Source: Odontesthes bonariensis (lineage: Eukaryota; Chordata; Actinopteri; Atheriniformes; Atherinopsidae). Taken from it: a stretch of DNA of 64,000 nucleotides. The notes beneath the pieces were generated by a model. It was given only the letters and a program-made list of their open reading frames with translations, made no database searches and was not told where the DNA came from. Both the position numbers and the translations under genes were made by a program. This document shows, piece after piece, positions 49,541-61,486 of the stretch. The stretch's first letter is position 1. Each line of letters opens with the position of its first letter. The DNA lies in the NCBI RefSeq assembly GCF_027942865.1, contig NC_134509.1:27474197-27538196 (forward strand), in the 5' to 3' direction.

Positions 49541-52500
49541 ATGTTATTTAAAGTCATTGTCAGCTTGATGACAGGTAACACAACTCCTTTGCTTGGTCAC
49601 CAATTTGCTTTTCTTTGTTGGGATCAAAATGTGCTCAGACTATGTTTTGGTGAAACTAATTTTCTTGAATTTTTTATGACAGTTTGTGCAAGCTTATATT
49701 CAGTGATGGGAAATAAAAGAGAGCCTCTCAACAGTAACTGTAAGTACAACAGAGATTCTGCAAACTACTGCTGCGTGAAATTAACATCTTGATGTCAAAA
49801 TTAAGATTAAGTACTGTTCTTGTGTACATTGTTCAGGTCGTGCATTATTTCTAGAGGGTCTGTTCTCTTTCACTTTCTGCTTTGTACTTTTACAACAGTT
49901 TAGAGGACATCATTGTACTTTCATATACATTCATTGGACTGATACACTAGCTCTCTGATCTTCTCCTTAAATATTGATACACAGTTTGAGCTATACAGCT
50001 AAGTAAACAAATGTCTACTGGCTATAATCAACTTCAGCTTAACAGGCTGTAACAGTAATACTTGTTTATTGTAATACACCACCTCAAATAAGGAAGGTTC
50101 TGAAAATATCTTTTCATTCCCATACCTCCTACTCAAATTGACCGAACAAAAGCCGACTGAAGAAAAAAAAAAGAAAAAACAACCATTCACGTCTTTCACT
50201 TCTCTTGCAGGCGAGACAACAATTACAGAAACTGCATTTCTCAAAGGTTCTGTAACCATCAACTGCAAGTATCCAGTGGCAGAAGAAACCAGTGTCAGAT
50301 TGTTCTGTAAAAAAGATGGATACCTTAATTGCACAAATCTGATATCATCTTATACTGCAAATATTACAAAACACGACAGAATTTCTCTGAAAGATGACAA
50401 ACACAACAGAGTCTACAAAGTGACCATCCACTTCCTGACTCAGAAGGATGCTGGAAATTACTGGTGTGCTATGAGAAGAACTGATGGCAGCTTAACCACA
50501 TGTTTGAGTGAGATCCATCTCCGTATTTTCAGTAAGTATTGATCTGACATATCATTCAACAGCGATTGATATAACAAAGACTTATGAACAGATATTAAAC
50601 GAGACAAGTTACATTCATCTGAAGTTTTCTTTTTTCAGACTCAAATGACCTTAAACCTGAAGAAATAACTCAAGCTCCCGAGGAGACAGCACAAATTATT
50701 TGTAAATTTAATGAAAGCCATGACAATAGTGAAAAACTGCTGTGCAAGGGGGAGAATCCTTCCAACTGTATGGAGCTAATACGTACAACGTCAGATAGTA
50801 GAGATGTAGTTGAAGGCAGGTTTGATTTAAGAGAAAACAAAAGGTTAAACTATTTCTATGTGTATATCAATAACCTGAGCAAAGACGACTCTGGGACGTA
50901 CTGGTGTGTCATTGGAGGAACTGAATACACCAAAATACATCTTTCTGTGGGTGAGTACACTGAGAAATATAACACAGATACAAAACATGCTTACTGTGTC
51001 CTATGATTCAAATGCTGTACAATGATTTCTATGAAAGCCTATGTGGCATGAGAATCTATGTGGTATAAGAAGTCATTTTAAGAATAGAAATACACACCTT
51101 AAAAACAATACAATTATACAACTATACAGTGATTATGAAAATAAAAAGAGCAATGAATGATAAAAAACAATAACAAGAAAAACAGACCAACTAAGTTGTA
51201 AAATAGTAAATTAGAATGTATATATTCTGAATAAAACCCTTGTGACAAGCATCTAAATAACTATGTAAGTGTTTCTGCTTGCTGAAATGTCACTTATGCC
51301 TTATTTCTCTAACCCCTTGGCTGTTCACTCTTGCACAGCTGAAAGACGCACTCCACCCTCGCCTAGAAAAAAAGGAGACAAAGATAGCAACACAGAAGAC
51401 ACTTCTGGTAACAAACAGATGCACTTTGACAAATGTTCCACTAGATGCATAAACCCTGAGGGTAATCAAACGTGGTGGCTCGTTACATTATGGCTCCTCA
51501 ATACTTTGGTAATAGTGAGGCAATAGTTTCATGATGAAAAACTAATAATTATAGAACACAGTAGAATTTCTTAAGTAAAAGCAACAGGTGGTCAAAAACA
51601 AAAGTGATAATGGGAAACACATCTTGTAATATTAAAAAAGGGTATTTTACTTAGTAATAGTTTGGTAATATTTTGGTAACAACCAACCAACCATCTTCAC
51701 TTTTTCGATTATAAAGTTACGTTGGTTGGATCATAGCCTGATGATAATGAAGTAATTTGGGTCAACATCTTTAAGCTACTGCCAACTATCAGTCAGTCTT
51801 ATATGAGAATGCTGATGTTTGTCTACATGTATCCTTTGCTCAAAATGGTGTCCTTGAAGTTCGTAGGACGTAGGAACCATAAGTCAGGGCTGCAGATGCT
51901 TAACTGCCTATTTCTACAATATTTCATCATAATAATCTGCTAAAATTGAAAAACAAGGACCAAAGTCAGATGTATAACTTTAATAAGTGTAAAGCATGGG
52001 TCTTATGGCACTTTGTTCACTCTAATATGTGAATGATGGTCAAACTCTTTAGTTGAGAGTTCATTAAAGCTTTTGAAGATGAGCATGAAGCACCATAAAT
52101 CCATAAATACTAGTAATACTGTAACTGCAACATTTCTAAATTGACAGCTCCATTTTTCCAGTTATCTTGCTTGTCCCCCTAATACAATTGCCTTTGTATA
52201 GGCTAACTGGAGGTACTGTAGTACAAGTACTACACTCTGTAGTTTGGTAATGTAGTTTAATGACAGACACAAGGATAGAGGATGACCCCTTTTTGTCAGT
52301 GAATAAAATCCCTACTGCACTGTAAAAAACTTTATGAAGAGTAAGAGCACCGCCACATGTAACACTTTTATTTTTTTATATATTTTTCTATGCCTTTTAA
52401 TGATAGGACAGTTGGAGAGAGACAGGGCAGAGAGACCCACTATGCCACAGACCGCCCCGTAACACTTTGATTTTTGTTCAAATTGGAGTTTTATTTCTCA

Positions 52501-55078
52501 TATTGTCTATTGTTGCATACTTTGATTAACATTGCAGCATACTGTATTTGCTTTAGATAATTGGTGAGACTTCCATTGATTGAATGAATCAAGAAAGATT
52601 TTTTGGCTGCTTTCAGAAACATGTATAGAGTACATAAACCATTCAACCATGCCATTATGTTCCATAACAGCTGGATTGTATTTGGTTGCTGAGTGAACAC
52701 CCCAGATGCTTTGTCACGTTCTTTGGGCACTTCCTTATAGTTTTTGAGGGTCTACTGTTTTCCTGCTACTGCAGGGCAGCGTTGTTGCCATCTTGGGGTT
52801 ATGATTACTCAAGTTTAGGTATGAAAGTATGCCAGGATGCAATTATTTTTTACAAATACTCAGGGGAATGTCGCATTGTAAGAAGATAAGCAATGTTACT
52901 CACTTCATCCGTCAGTTTTAGTGCTGTGGCTGGTCAGTTTATCAGATGATAAAGCAGAGCTTTATTTCTTTTAATTTCACTTTAACAAAAACAATCAATG
53001 TGAGTACCATTAAAGCACCAGACTGATAAACTTCATAAGAACAGTCATAAAGTTGTTTAGGCAAAAGAAAAAAAGGAAGAAAAAATGTCACTTTCATAAT
53101 GAGTAAAGGCGGACCAGCCATGTACTGCCTGTTTGGGGTTTCACAGCTAAGCTGGTGTGAGTTTGGTAAGTTTTAGCAAATTCTGCCCTGTTTTATCAGG
53201 GAAATATGCATGAGATCAGTCAGTCTTCGTCCTCAGTGGATACTTTTACAAAATATTGTAAAACATAATTTCATATGCATGATGAATGTTTCAATCTTTC
53301 TAGTTTGTCTGGTTGGTAATAATACAATTATTTGTGGTGTTACAAACAGAACGCACATCTATTTCTGCTTTACTCAGATTTGCTTACAACAAAATGAAGG
53401 AATTAATTTCAGGTTTTTAGTACAATGGCTTTATAAAACATAAAACTTGCTTACAAGTTAAAATAATGACAAATTAAATGAGCCAAATGTATGTCAGATA
53501 TTTATTTATTCATTCACTTGTATATTTGTTTATCAATTTATTGTCCCTTGCAATAATCTCACACCTCCTAGCTTTTTACACCCATGCAGATAAAAGGCCA
53601 TTACCAACCAAACCACCTCCCATCCCTCCCGAAGAAATGGTTCCAGATAAAGAGGGTAACCATGTCACTCTAAACAGCTGCTGTCCATTTCTCTCTTTAA
53701 ACACACAATGTTGTCTCACTCCAGAGAATGTAATGGCTTCGCTGGTCCACACTGCGATTTCTAGTGATTCATTATAAAAGCTTAAAAAAATGGTAAAACG
53801 ACTACAATTTCAAGGCTTAAAAATCGTTTCATGCTTGTGTTTACTATTAAAAATCATGACATGTCTTCAATTGGGTAAAATTGCCCCAAAATTTGCGTTT
53901 ACCGTCATGAAGGTGCATGAAAACAAAGAGGCACAAAAGTATTGAGCTAGGAGGGAATGACATTCATCCACAGACTGTCCTGCAAAATGTCTGAATTTGA
54001 GCTTGAAGTGACTCAATATTTTCTGAACTTCTTACAGATTTTCACTCTGCTGTAATCTTGCTTGGTTTGGTTTTGAGAGTGGTCAGGGGTAGCCATCCCA
54101 TCACATGAACTCTGCACAACACACTACAACAGGCAACGCATAATGTTGTATTCCACAATATCTGAGCTTCTTTCATGACACGACTTTCTTTGTGCGGTGG
54201 ACAAACGTAGCTATTACACCTTCTGGAGTGAGACCAGGCAAACACTCGGATGGGCCAGCTTTGTGTTTTACCTCTTTCTTCTGTTGTCTCTTGTTTGCAG
54301 GCATGATTGCTGGTATTGTTGTGGGTCTGGTGTTGTTAGCTGTGGCTTTGGCTGTACTAATACTGTGCAGACGGAAACTCTTCAAGACACAAGGTGAGGG
54401 GTAGATGTTTGGCACAATACCTACGTGGAAGCTCACATAATCATGCTTTATATGTGTTTGGAGTTTGGTGAGCATTTTTCCTTTTTCATTGGTTAGGTAG
54501 CTTCTTACCTGAAAGGCTCATGCCAACTTATGAAATAGACTGTGATTTTGATGCTTAATGGTTAGATTAAGGTGACAATCATTTTACACATTCGGTTTAA
54601 GAGCTATTCTTTACAGGGTATGCAGACAGGCAAGCAAACAAACAAAAATATCCTCTCATTTTCATTTATTCAAATGCTCTTTGTCTTAGTATGTTGTGCT
54701 GCAGGGGGATCGTCGGTGCGGAGGACAGATGTTGGGCATGACACAGAGGTATGTGTGTGTGTTTAGTTTGCATATACTGTAGATACATCTATCACACGGC
54801 TACATACATCACATTGTTCCCCTTCCCTCCTCTAGGGAAATAATGGAGATCACAATTGCGAAGAAATACAGTTGCGGCAACGTCAACCAGACACGGTGCC
54901 GTCTGTTTATGCAACTGTCACTCATCCCACAGACCAGCTGCACTATGCCAGTGTCAATTTCCAGAAATATGCAAAAACCACTCCTGACGGTACAGACTCT
55001 TCTGGCCTGAACGGCAGCGTCAATCGTTCTGCAGAGACAACTTTGTACTCTACGTTCACAAAGCTGGAGGACCGCTGA
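49541..55078 (+). CDS. CMRF35-like/CD300-type receptor 5, two V-Ig domains, ITIM tail
   Basis: Exons: 50211-50531 (Ig 1), 50639-50950 (Ig 2), 51339-51407, 53590-53655, 54301-54393 (transmembrane), 54705-54748, 54836-55078. The first exon is less sure: 49541-49574 (MLFKVIVSLMT) is 34 nt, ends in phase 1 at GT, and matches the size of receptor 1's exon 1. That gives 393 residues. Ig 1 has TINCKY, LFCKKDGYLNC and DAGNYWCAM, with an extra Cys in TTCLSE. Ig 2 has IICKF, LLCKGENPSNC and DSGTYWCVIG. A Lys/Pro-rich stalk (PLPTKPPPIPPE) leads to an uncharged helix (IAGIVVGLVLLAVALAVLIL). The tail has SVYATV and LHYASV (both ITIM) and TLYSTF. Two tandem V domains recall teleost pIgR-like/CD300-like proteins. 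Inhibitory role inferred. Confidence 0.85.
52369..52458 (-). mobile_element. Shortened copy of the SINE, with 10-bp target duplication
   Basis: GTAACACTTT flanks both sides (52359-52368, 52459-52468). The body shares the tail-side segment TTTATGCC...TATAGGACAGT...GAGAGACAGG and the CCGCCC end with the copy at 38,734. The middle, including the B box, is missing. It lies in a receptor 5 intron. Confidence 0.75.
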
Positions 55079-55185
55079 TATACTTGGCCTTATATCGTGC
55101 ATTTGCAGTACATCTTGTATTAATATTGTATTTATCTTTTATTCTATTGCCGATTTTCACATTATTTACAATGCAGTTGTATGAA

Positions 55186-55191
55186 AATAAA
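55186..55191 (+). terminator. Receptor 5 poly(A) signal
   Basis: AATAAA 108 bases after the stop codon. Confidence 0.6.
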
Positions 55192-55199
55192 CAGGGGGT

Positions 55200-56027
55200 A
55201 GGAAAGAATGTCAGCAAATTAGGGAGTGAAAACACATTTTTTAAGTCCAATGTTGTAATGACTGTAGACATGTTTTGTAAGGTAAGTAGGGATTTACTGT
55301 GTGGGCATCTACTTATTTGAAGGAGTGTATTGCGAATTGATGCGCAACAAAAAAAAAAGTTTACACTTATAATAATGCAAATTAATGACTTTAGCAATGT
55401 TAGCAAAAAATACAGTATATAAACAGGAAAATAAAAAGAAGACGCCTTATCTAAGACAAAATAAGAAGGTAAGAGGGTTTTGGTAGAAAAGAGCCAACAA
55501 GACATATTTTAAGCTGATATTTCCCTGCCCTGCCGTCCCCCACTGACCAGGGGTGGGCCACATGTAAACAACGGAGGAGGATACAACGGGCCAGAAACCC
55601 ACCAAGCATCGCAGAACATGTGCACAAAAGAAGTGAAAGTCATTTGATGAGATTTTTGAATGAAGGACCTTATTGTTTGTTACACTTAAAGGTTTACTAG
55701 TTGGCTAGTTAACATTAATGAGGTTATATAGCTAATGATCCCCTGCTTGTGCTTCGATGATGTATAACATGTATAATAAAATAAAATAATTTGCAAATAA
55801 CTTAATTTGCATATTTAAATTGAGAAATGATCTTTTATTAAAGCACATCTTCTCTTCAAATCCTGTGTAAACTGAAGAGGCGAGCTGCTGTTGTAAAGAC
55901 AGCAACAATTTTTCCATTGATAAAGGATTTCAGCTGCTCACCAGTTACTTTTCTGGCATTTATCATGTCATCATGTGGTAAATGTATTCATTAGATCACA
56001 GGTTTGAACAGCAGGCAGGCCAGTTTA
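55200..56027. other. Flank after the receptor array, nothing recognised
   Basis: AT-rich unique sequence; no further Ig exon, splice series or repeat is visible here. The array appears to end with receptor 5 within this window. Confidence 0.55.
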
Positions 56028-56035
56028 ACAGTGGG

Positions 56036-57805
56036 CAGGGCCGTAACCAGGATTTTTCAAATACCGAGGTCAAATATTGCGATAAATCTTATTTGATAAA
56101 AAAAACATCCTAATATGGTGACTTTTTAAAATACAGTTTGTAAATGTGAATAAACAGAGGTAAATCACAAGCCCATCAAGGAGGTGAATATGTAGGTGAA
56201 CAAGTTTATTATAACAATGTGATCACAAAAGTAGAGTATTTGAGTGAATGAGTGAGTGAATGAGTGAGTGAGTGAGTGAGTGAGTGAGTGAGTGAGAATG
56301 AATGTGAGTGAGTGAGTGAGAATGAATGTGAGTGAGTGAGTGAGTGAGTGAGTGAGTGAGTGAGTGAGTGAGAGAGAGAGTGAGTGTGAGTGAGACTCAG
56401 TTCTTCCCCTTTCTTCCTCTACTGACTCTCTCTCTTCAACTCCCTCATTCTCATCCTCTCCTGTGTCATCTGTTTTAAAATATCATCATCAGCATCACCA
56501 TTAATATTATTGTTATTATTAATATTACATTATTATTATTATTACTATTGTCACCATCATCACCATGCATGTGCATGACCCACTAAAAGGTCAAATGAAT
56601 GAGTTTTTGAAATGAAATGAAATTTTAGACACCATTTGCAATAAAATCCAAATGGTTGATTAGGGAAAATGCAATCATTTTACCTAAGTAACTGGTTGAA
56701 TCCACCCACTAAATTAACATCGTAGAATGTGCCAAACAGACCACAAGATGTTGGCTGTATTTTAGATGTATATTCTCAATTCAATCCATTCACTCAACAC
56801 AGAGAAGACAGAGGTATCATGCTGGGCCTGACAACTAGCTAAATGCTGGTAAAACTTGGCTTCATAATGCACCATGAGCAGCACAACTAACCTCAAGATT
56901 GTGTCATGTGAGAGAGCACACAGGGTATTTCATTCTGTTATTTTGCCCCGTGTGTATCATCAATTGTTTTAAGTAAAAGAAAAATATAAGTTTCTGACCC
57001 AGTTTCTATTAGTCTGCTTTATTTACATGTAGGAAGCCATATAGCACTGAACAAAACTGTAGCTAGTGAGGCTGAATGACCATTAGCCACAGTTGGCACA
57101 AGCTGTCAAGCCCTGATTAAAAAAAAAAAAAAAGTTAGCTTAAGCCCAAGCCGTGTCACGATTCCCAATAATTTCATTACAGGTCGCTACTTTTTTTTTG
57201 GAAAATCGAATTGAGAGAGAGATTTGTGTGCAGTGTGTTTGTGCCGACTGGAAAACGAAATCCTAACCAAGGGGCTTTGTGACTGTTGCTTGAAATGCTG
57301 AGGACAATGATCTAGCATTCTCCTATTCCTAGCCGCGCTTTGAACGCATATGAACATTATGAACTGTCACTCATTCTCAATGGCGATTGGCGAAATGAAC
57401 TCACCTCCTTCTCTCTTTCTTTTCCCCTGGCCAGTTCGCTTTCCAAAGCTGAGTTTAGTTTGTTTAGATTTCTTCATCTTGCTTCCATAGCTGACTTTCG
57501 CGTCGAAGCGCGTAATATGATAAACATGTTTCCAATGTCAGGTGGCGTAAAAAAAAAAAAAAAGTCGGGTGGCGTTTTTCCGCTCAGTTTTAAAATATAA
57601 CGTGATGATAAAGGGATTATGTGGACTTTATTTTCAGAAAAACAAATGAGAATGCATGCTGATCTTTCCACCAATCAAAGTCAGAACGATTTTCATCTTA
57701 TATTAATTTGACATTTCTCTGAATAAAAATAAATAAATAAATAAATAAAACACCGGGGAAAATACAGAGGTCATGCAGGTGTCCTCAATGCTGGTTACGG
57801 CACTG
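56036..57805. mobile_element. hAT-like non-autonomous element, 1,770 bp, perfect 8-bp target duplication
   Basis: The left end CAGGGCCGTAACCAGGATT and the right end (reverse complement CAGTGCCGTAACCAGCATT) are inverted repeats with two mismatches. ACAGTGGG directly flanks both sides (56028-56035 and 57806-57813). The CAG start and 8-bp duplication fit hAT. The body holds the GAGT satellite, an ATT-rich stretch near 56,500 and an AAAT run near 57,730. No transposase is seen. Confidence 0.85.
56236..56390. repeat. (GAGT)n microsatellite
   Basis: A 150-base tract of GAGT units with AATG interruptions, inside the hAT-like element. Likely polymorphic. Confidence 0.95.
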
Positions 57806-57813
57806 ACAGTGGG

Positions 57814-58691
57814 GCTCAGACTGTCCCAGTACATGGAAAAACTTTCCTATTGTCCTCTTGAAAGAATTAGTCAAATTTGGAGTAAAAAGATTTTTCACAC
57901 CATGGGGCAATTTCCTATTTGACTTTGTTCTCTGTTACAACTTTTCTAACTGTTTTAATGCCGGTCTTTATGCTATTCCACTGCTACAGACCACTTATAG
58001 TAACTTACAGTAACACAGTCACCATATCAGTAGACTATGTGAGCCAAACTGCTTATTGCTTTGACACAAAATGCTTCTGTCATATTCTGAGTTTTTGTGT
58101 TTAACTTTTTGTTTTGGTGGTCTTGGTTTTCCCTTTTTGTCATCAGTCATCTTCTTGCACTTCCTGTTTTATTTTGTAGTATTTACCCCGATGTGTATTC
58201 TGTGTATTTCCTATTCCCATCTGGTCCACAGTTACTGAGTCCCACACCTGATCCTTGTATATTATCACCTCCATCAGTATGTTTATCTTCCAGGTTTTCC
58301 TTTGTTCAGTGCAAGTTCATTATGTTGTTTGTTAATGACGTTTTTGTACTCGTCCCTTCTGTGATTTCTTAGGTGTGTAATCCAGTCAGTTCATTCTTTG
58401 TTCCATTTTAGTTTAATCTGTGTTTTTTTATTCCTGCCTAGGTAGTGTCTTTAGTTTAGTTATCAATAAAGCCTTTGTCTTTCTTCATCGACTGTTCTCG
58501 TCTCCTCTGTCCTATATTTGACACACTCAATCTTCTTTTCCTCCAAAATTCATGAATACTTCTCTCAGTCAATGTGCACCACTGGCAAAAGTCTTTACAA
58601 ATCCAGCTAATTTTGTAGACAGGAAGACACTCATTTAAAAACAACTTTCAGGTCAGAAAATAATCAAATTATGTATGTGCACCACAGACTG
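57814..58691. other. Unassigned stretch, possibly an old retroposon end
   Basis: TC-rich sequence from 58,090 to 58,500 ends with ATCAATAAAGCC (58,463-58,474) and then TCTCCTCTGTCCTAT. This resembles the 3' end of a retroelement or transcript, but no coding remnant is visible. Confidence 0.35.
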
Positions 58692-58699
58692 AAATACAC

Positions 58700-59674
58700 G
58701 GGAGCAGGTCGTTTAGGCCCCCCTGCAGTCGTTTAGGCCAACAGAAGAGTCGTTTAGGCCAGGCTACCTGAGCAGCTGAAATCTTTATTATTGTACATTC
58801 GTTATTATAAGATATAAGTCAGACACATAAGTCTGACATATAAGTCAAAATAAACATGGCCAATATTTAGTGAACATGTGTTCATATATAGTCTAGCCAT
58901 CCAAGCCATCGAAACCACTCTCACCTGACTAGAGGTAGGTGTTGGTATGCCGGGCGATTAGTGCTGGCTTAGACCAATTAAATGTGCCAGCTGTGAACGA
59001 GGCGAGGGTATGGAATGTCAACCCATCAAAGCCACTTGCAGCTCTGTATGCAGAGCGATTACTATATCAATGACACACATGCCAACCAGCCATCTGTACA
59101 TTTTCGCGCTCTCTCTCTAAAAATAGATAAACCAGGGAAGCAATTGTACACGCCCCAGCTACTGCGGAAATTATGTGATCAGGATTCCAAAAATATTCTC
59201 ACAAACCACGAATCAAACTGGCTTCTGAATAACAAATTATTAGGTATTAATAATTATTGTCCAACGAATGTGATGTTTCAGATCAGTCACCCTTTCGATG
59301 ACAATGCATGCTTATCTTATAAATCACTATTTTAATTCTCACAAGCTGCGTGAATCTAACGGGCTTCTAAATAATTACAGCATTATTGTCCAATGAATGT
59401 GGCAATGCGGATGATTATTTCCACAATTTTATGAATTTATAAATCACCATTTATTAAATTAAAAAAAACGTTTCCACACTAAAGTTGGTTATTAAATAAT
59501 TTACCATAGATATGTAGGCTACCCAGACAGACCAATAGAGCTGACTTATATCTTACAATAACGAATGTACAATAATAAAGATTTCAGCTGCTCAGGTAGC
59601 CTGGCCTAAACGACTGCTCCCTGTGGCCTAAACGACTGCGGCCTAAACGCCAATGGCCTAAACGACCTGTATCC
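58700..59674. mobile_element. 975-bp inverted-repeat element with repeated GTCGTTTAGGCC boxes
   Basis: AAATACAC flanks both sides (58692-58699, 59675-59682), an 8-bp target duplication. The termini GGGAGCAGGTCGTTTAGGCC and (reverse complement of right end) GGATACAGGTCGTTTAGGCC match. Inverted arms extend about 120 bp inward and share GCTACCTGAGCAGCTG and TTATTGTACATTCGTTATT nearly exactly. GTCGTTTAGGCC occurs three times in the left arm (58708, 58728, 58749). It occurs four times inverted in the right arm (59603, 59625, 59640 variant, 59655). The interior has an internal duplication (TTATTGTCCAA-GAATGTG near 59,258 and 59,386). A 106-residue frame at 59,015-59,335 matches no family I know. 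Confidence 0.8.
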
Positions 59675-59682
59675 AAATACAC

Positions 59683-61171
59683 TGCATTTTAGAGACGAAT
59701 GGAACTTTACACGTGTGCAAACACAGATAGTTTTTGTTGTTCTGCACATTTGCTTTGAGATATATATATGCACAGCCAAACTATAGATGTGAAAACATTT
59801 TCAGTAAGTTTGCACTTTGTTCTCATTCTATTGCGACTAGTAGAATGCACCATGAATCAGTATGACTGAGAGCTACATGGGACTTTTAGTGTGAGCTTAT
59901 TTCCCTTTATTTCAAAGAATCCTAGAATGTGGGAACCTATGATTTTGGCATGTATATTTTTAACACAACATGGAAGAAATTTGAGCCACAGTGGAAGATA
60001 CAGACACACATTATGTTAGCGATTTGAAATGCCTGAAGTCCTTAGTATTTTTCTTTTTTTCCTTTTAGTTCACTGAACAGTCATTGCTTCATTAGTATTG
60101 CTGGGTGTTGGAATTTATTGTTGTGTGAGTCACTCCTTGGTGAATTATGAAGTGTTCTAATGGCTGCAGTGCATTTCGCACCAAACAGTTAGTGATGTGC
60201 TCAGGTGTGTATTTGAAAGCACACCTTGTCAAGTGTTTTGGTATTGAGATTTAAAATGATTGTAAGAACAAAGTGAATGGGCTCTGTACAGGATGCCAAG
60301 CAGTACAGAGGGGAGGACACAGGTGTTGAGTTCAAAAGTGTTTTTTTTTATTTTACACAAACATGAAAAAAGATTAACAAAATCAACAACTGAACTGGCA
60401 TGCCAATAAAAGAGGTCAACTCAAGATACTAAAGTCAAAAAACATCACTGACAGGACTCAGACAGACAGACACAAACAAAACTGACCTAATGAAATGACA
60501 CATAAGGGCCCTTAAATACTGTTTAGCTAAACCATTCCCGCACAATAGGGGAAAACAAAAAGGCTGCCACATAACTACTAACATAACCCCACTGAGATAC
60601 ATCGAAACACCCCCTTCAGTTCCCCCCACTTGACATGAAGCATTGGTTCAGTCCAATCAGGCCATCAGCAGTACTTCATGCATCTCAGCCTGTAGCCACA
60701 CCTTTTGCCCATTAGGAAGGGGAACCCAAACACCAAACCCAGGTAACTCCAACAAAGAAAGAAAGTATTAATACAACATAAAACTGAATTTACCTTGCAG
60801 TGTTAATATGTGTGCACTCCATATAAACCTTGCAAGGTAATAAAGTAACATACTACAGCACATTATATAATCAAAGAATATTCAAAGTAATAATTACAAA
60901 GTAAATTAAAGAAAACCAAATTGTGGTAGGGTGTGGCTCTTACCTTACCTGACTCCCGCCCTCTGGTATTCGCATACCATCTGGGACGAGCCCACAACCA
61001 ACATGATTTCAAATGGGGCTATTTTTTCTCGTGGATGTGATTGGATGAAGAATCTGTCCGTCATCTTGACTGACACGCCACTTCAGCCACTCCCAATGAC
61101 TCAACCCGTGACGTAGCTCAGAGCGACACCAGGACCACTATGCAACCAGCTAGCCTTTCAAAACAAACACC
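59683..61171. other. Mostly unassigned intergenic DNA
   Basis: No gene recognised between the inverted-repeat element and 61,172. A poly-T/A-rich stretch near 60,335-60,395 may mark an old insertion. The sequence from 60,940 looks different in composition and may belong to an unidentified mobile element. Confidence 0.4.
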
Positions 61172-61297
61172 ATGGCGGCAGATAGTATGAAACGGAGCGA
61201 GGAGCGATCAGTGAACGATTATTGTCGTATGTGCAATGAAAATCTCAGGATTAAAGGCAACGCCGTCCATACATCCAAAGTCCCACCCAGCGATTAA
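61172..61297 (+). CDS. Short ORF with CxxC pair, possibly transposon-derived
   Basis: ATG in context CACCATGG opens 41 residues, MAADSMKRSEERSV then NDYCRMCNENLRIKGN, and stops at TAA. The Cys pair followed by LRIKG resembles the first half of a zinc finger often found at the start of fish transposon-encoded proteins. No second half or splice donor is clear, and a CRE-like TGACGTCA lies at about 61,440. It may be a broken first exon. Confidence 0.3.
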   Translation: MAADSMKRSEERSVNDYCRMCNENLRIKGNAVHTSKVPPSD

Positions 61298-61486
61298 TGA
61301 TTGGCTCTGATTATTTTCTAATCGGACGAAACACCAATGACTCCCAGGCTCCTCAGATGGCTGTGTGAGGAAAGGGAACGCCCCCCCGTGTAGTTGGTGA
61401 ACGCAGCCAGATGACGTGAGTCAGGTTAGCTCTGAAAAGTGACGTCATTTTAAAATGAATGTAAATCAGTGACATTTCATATGGAT

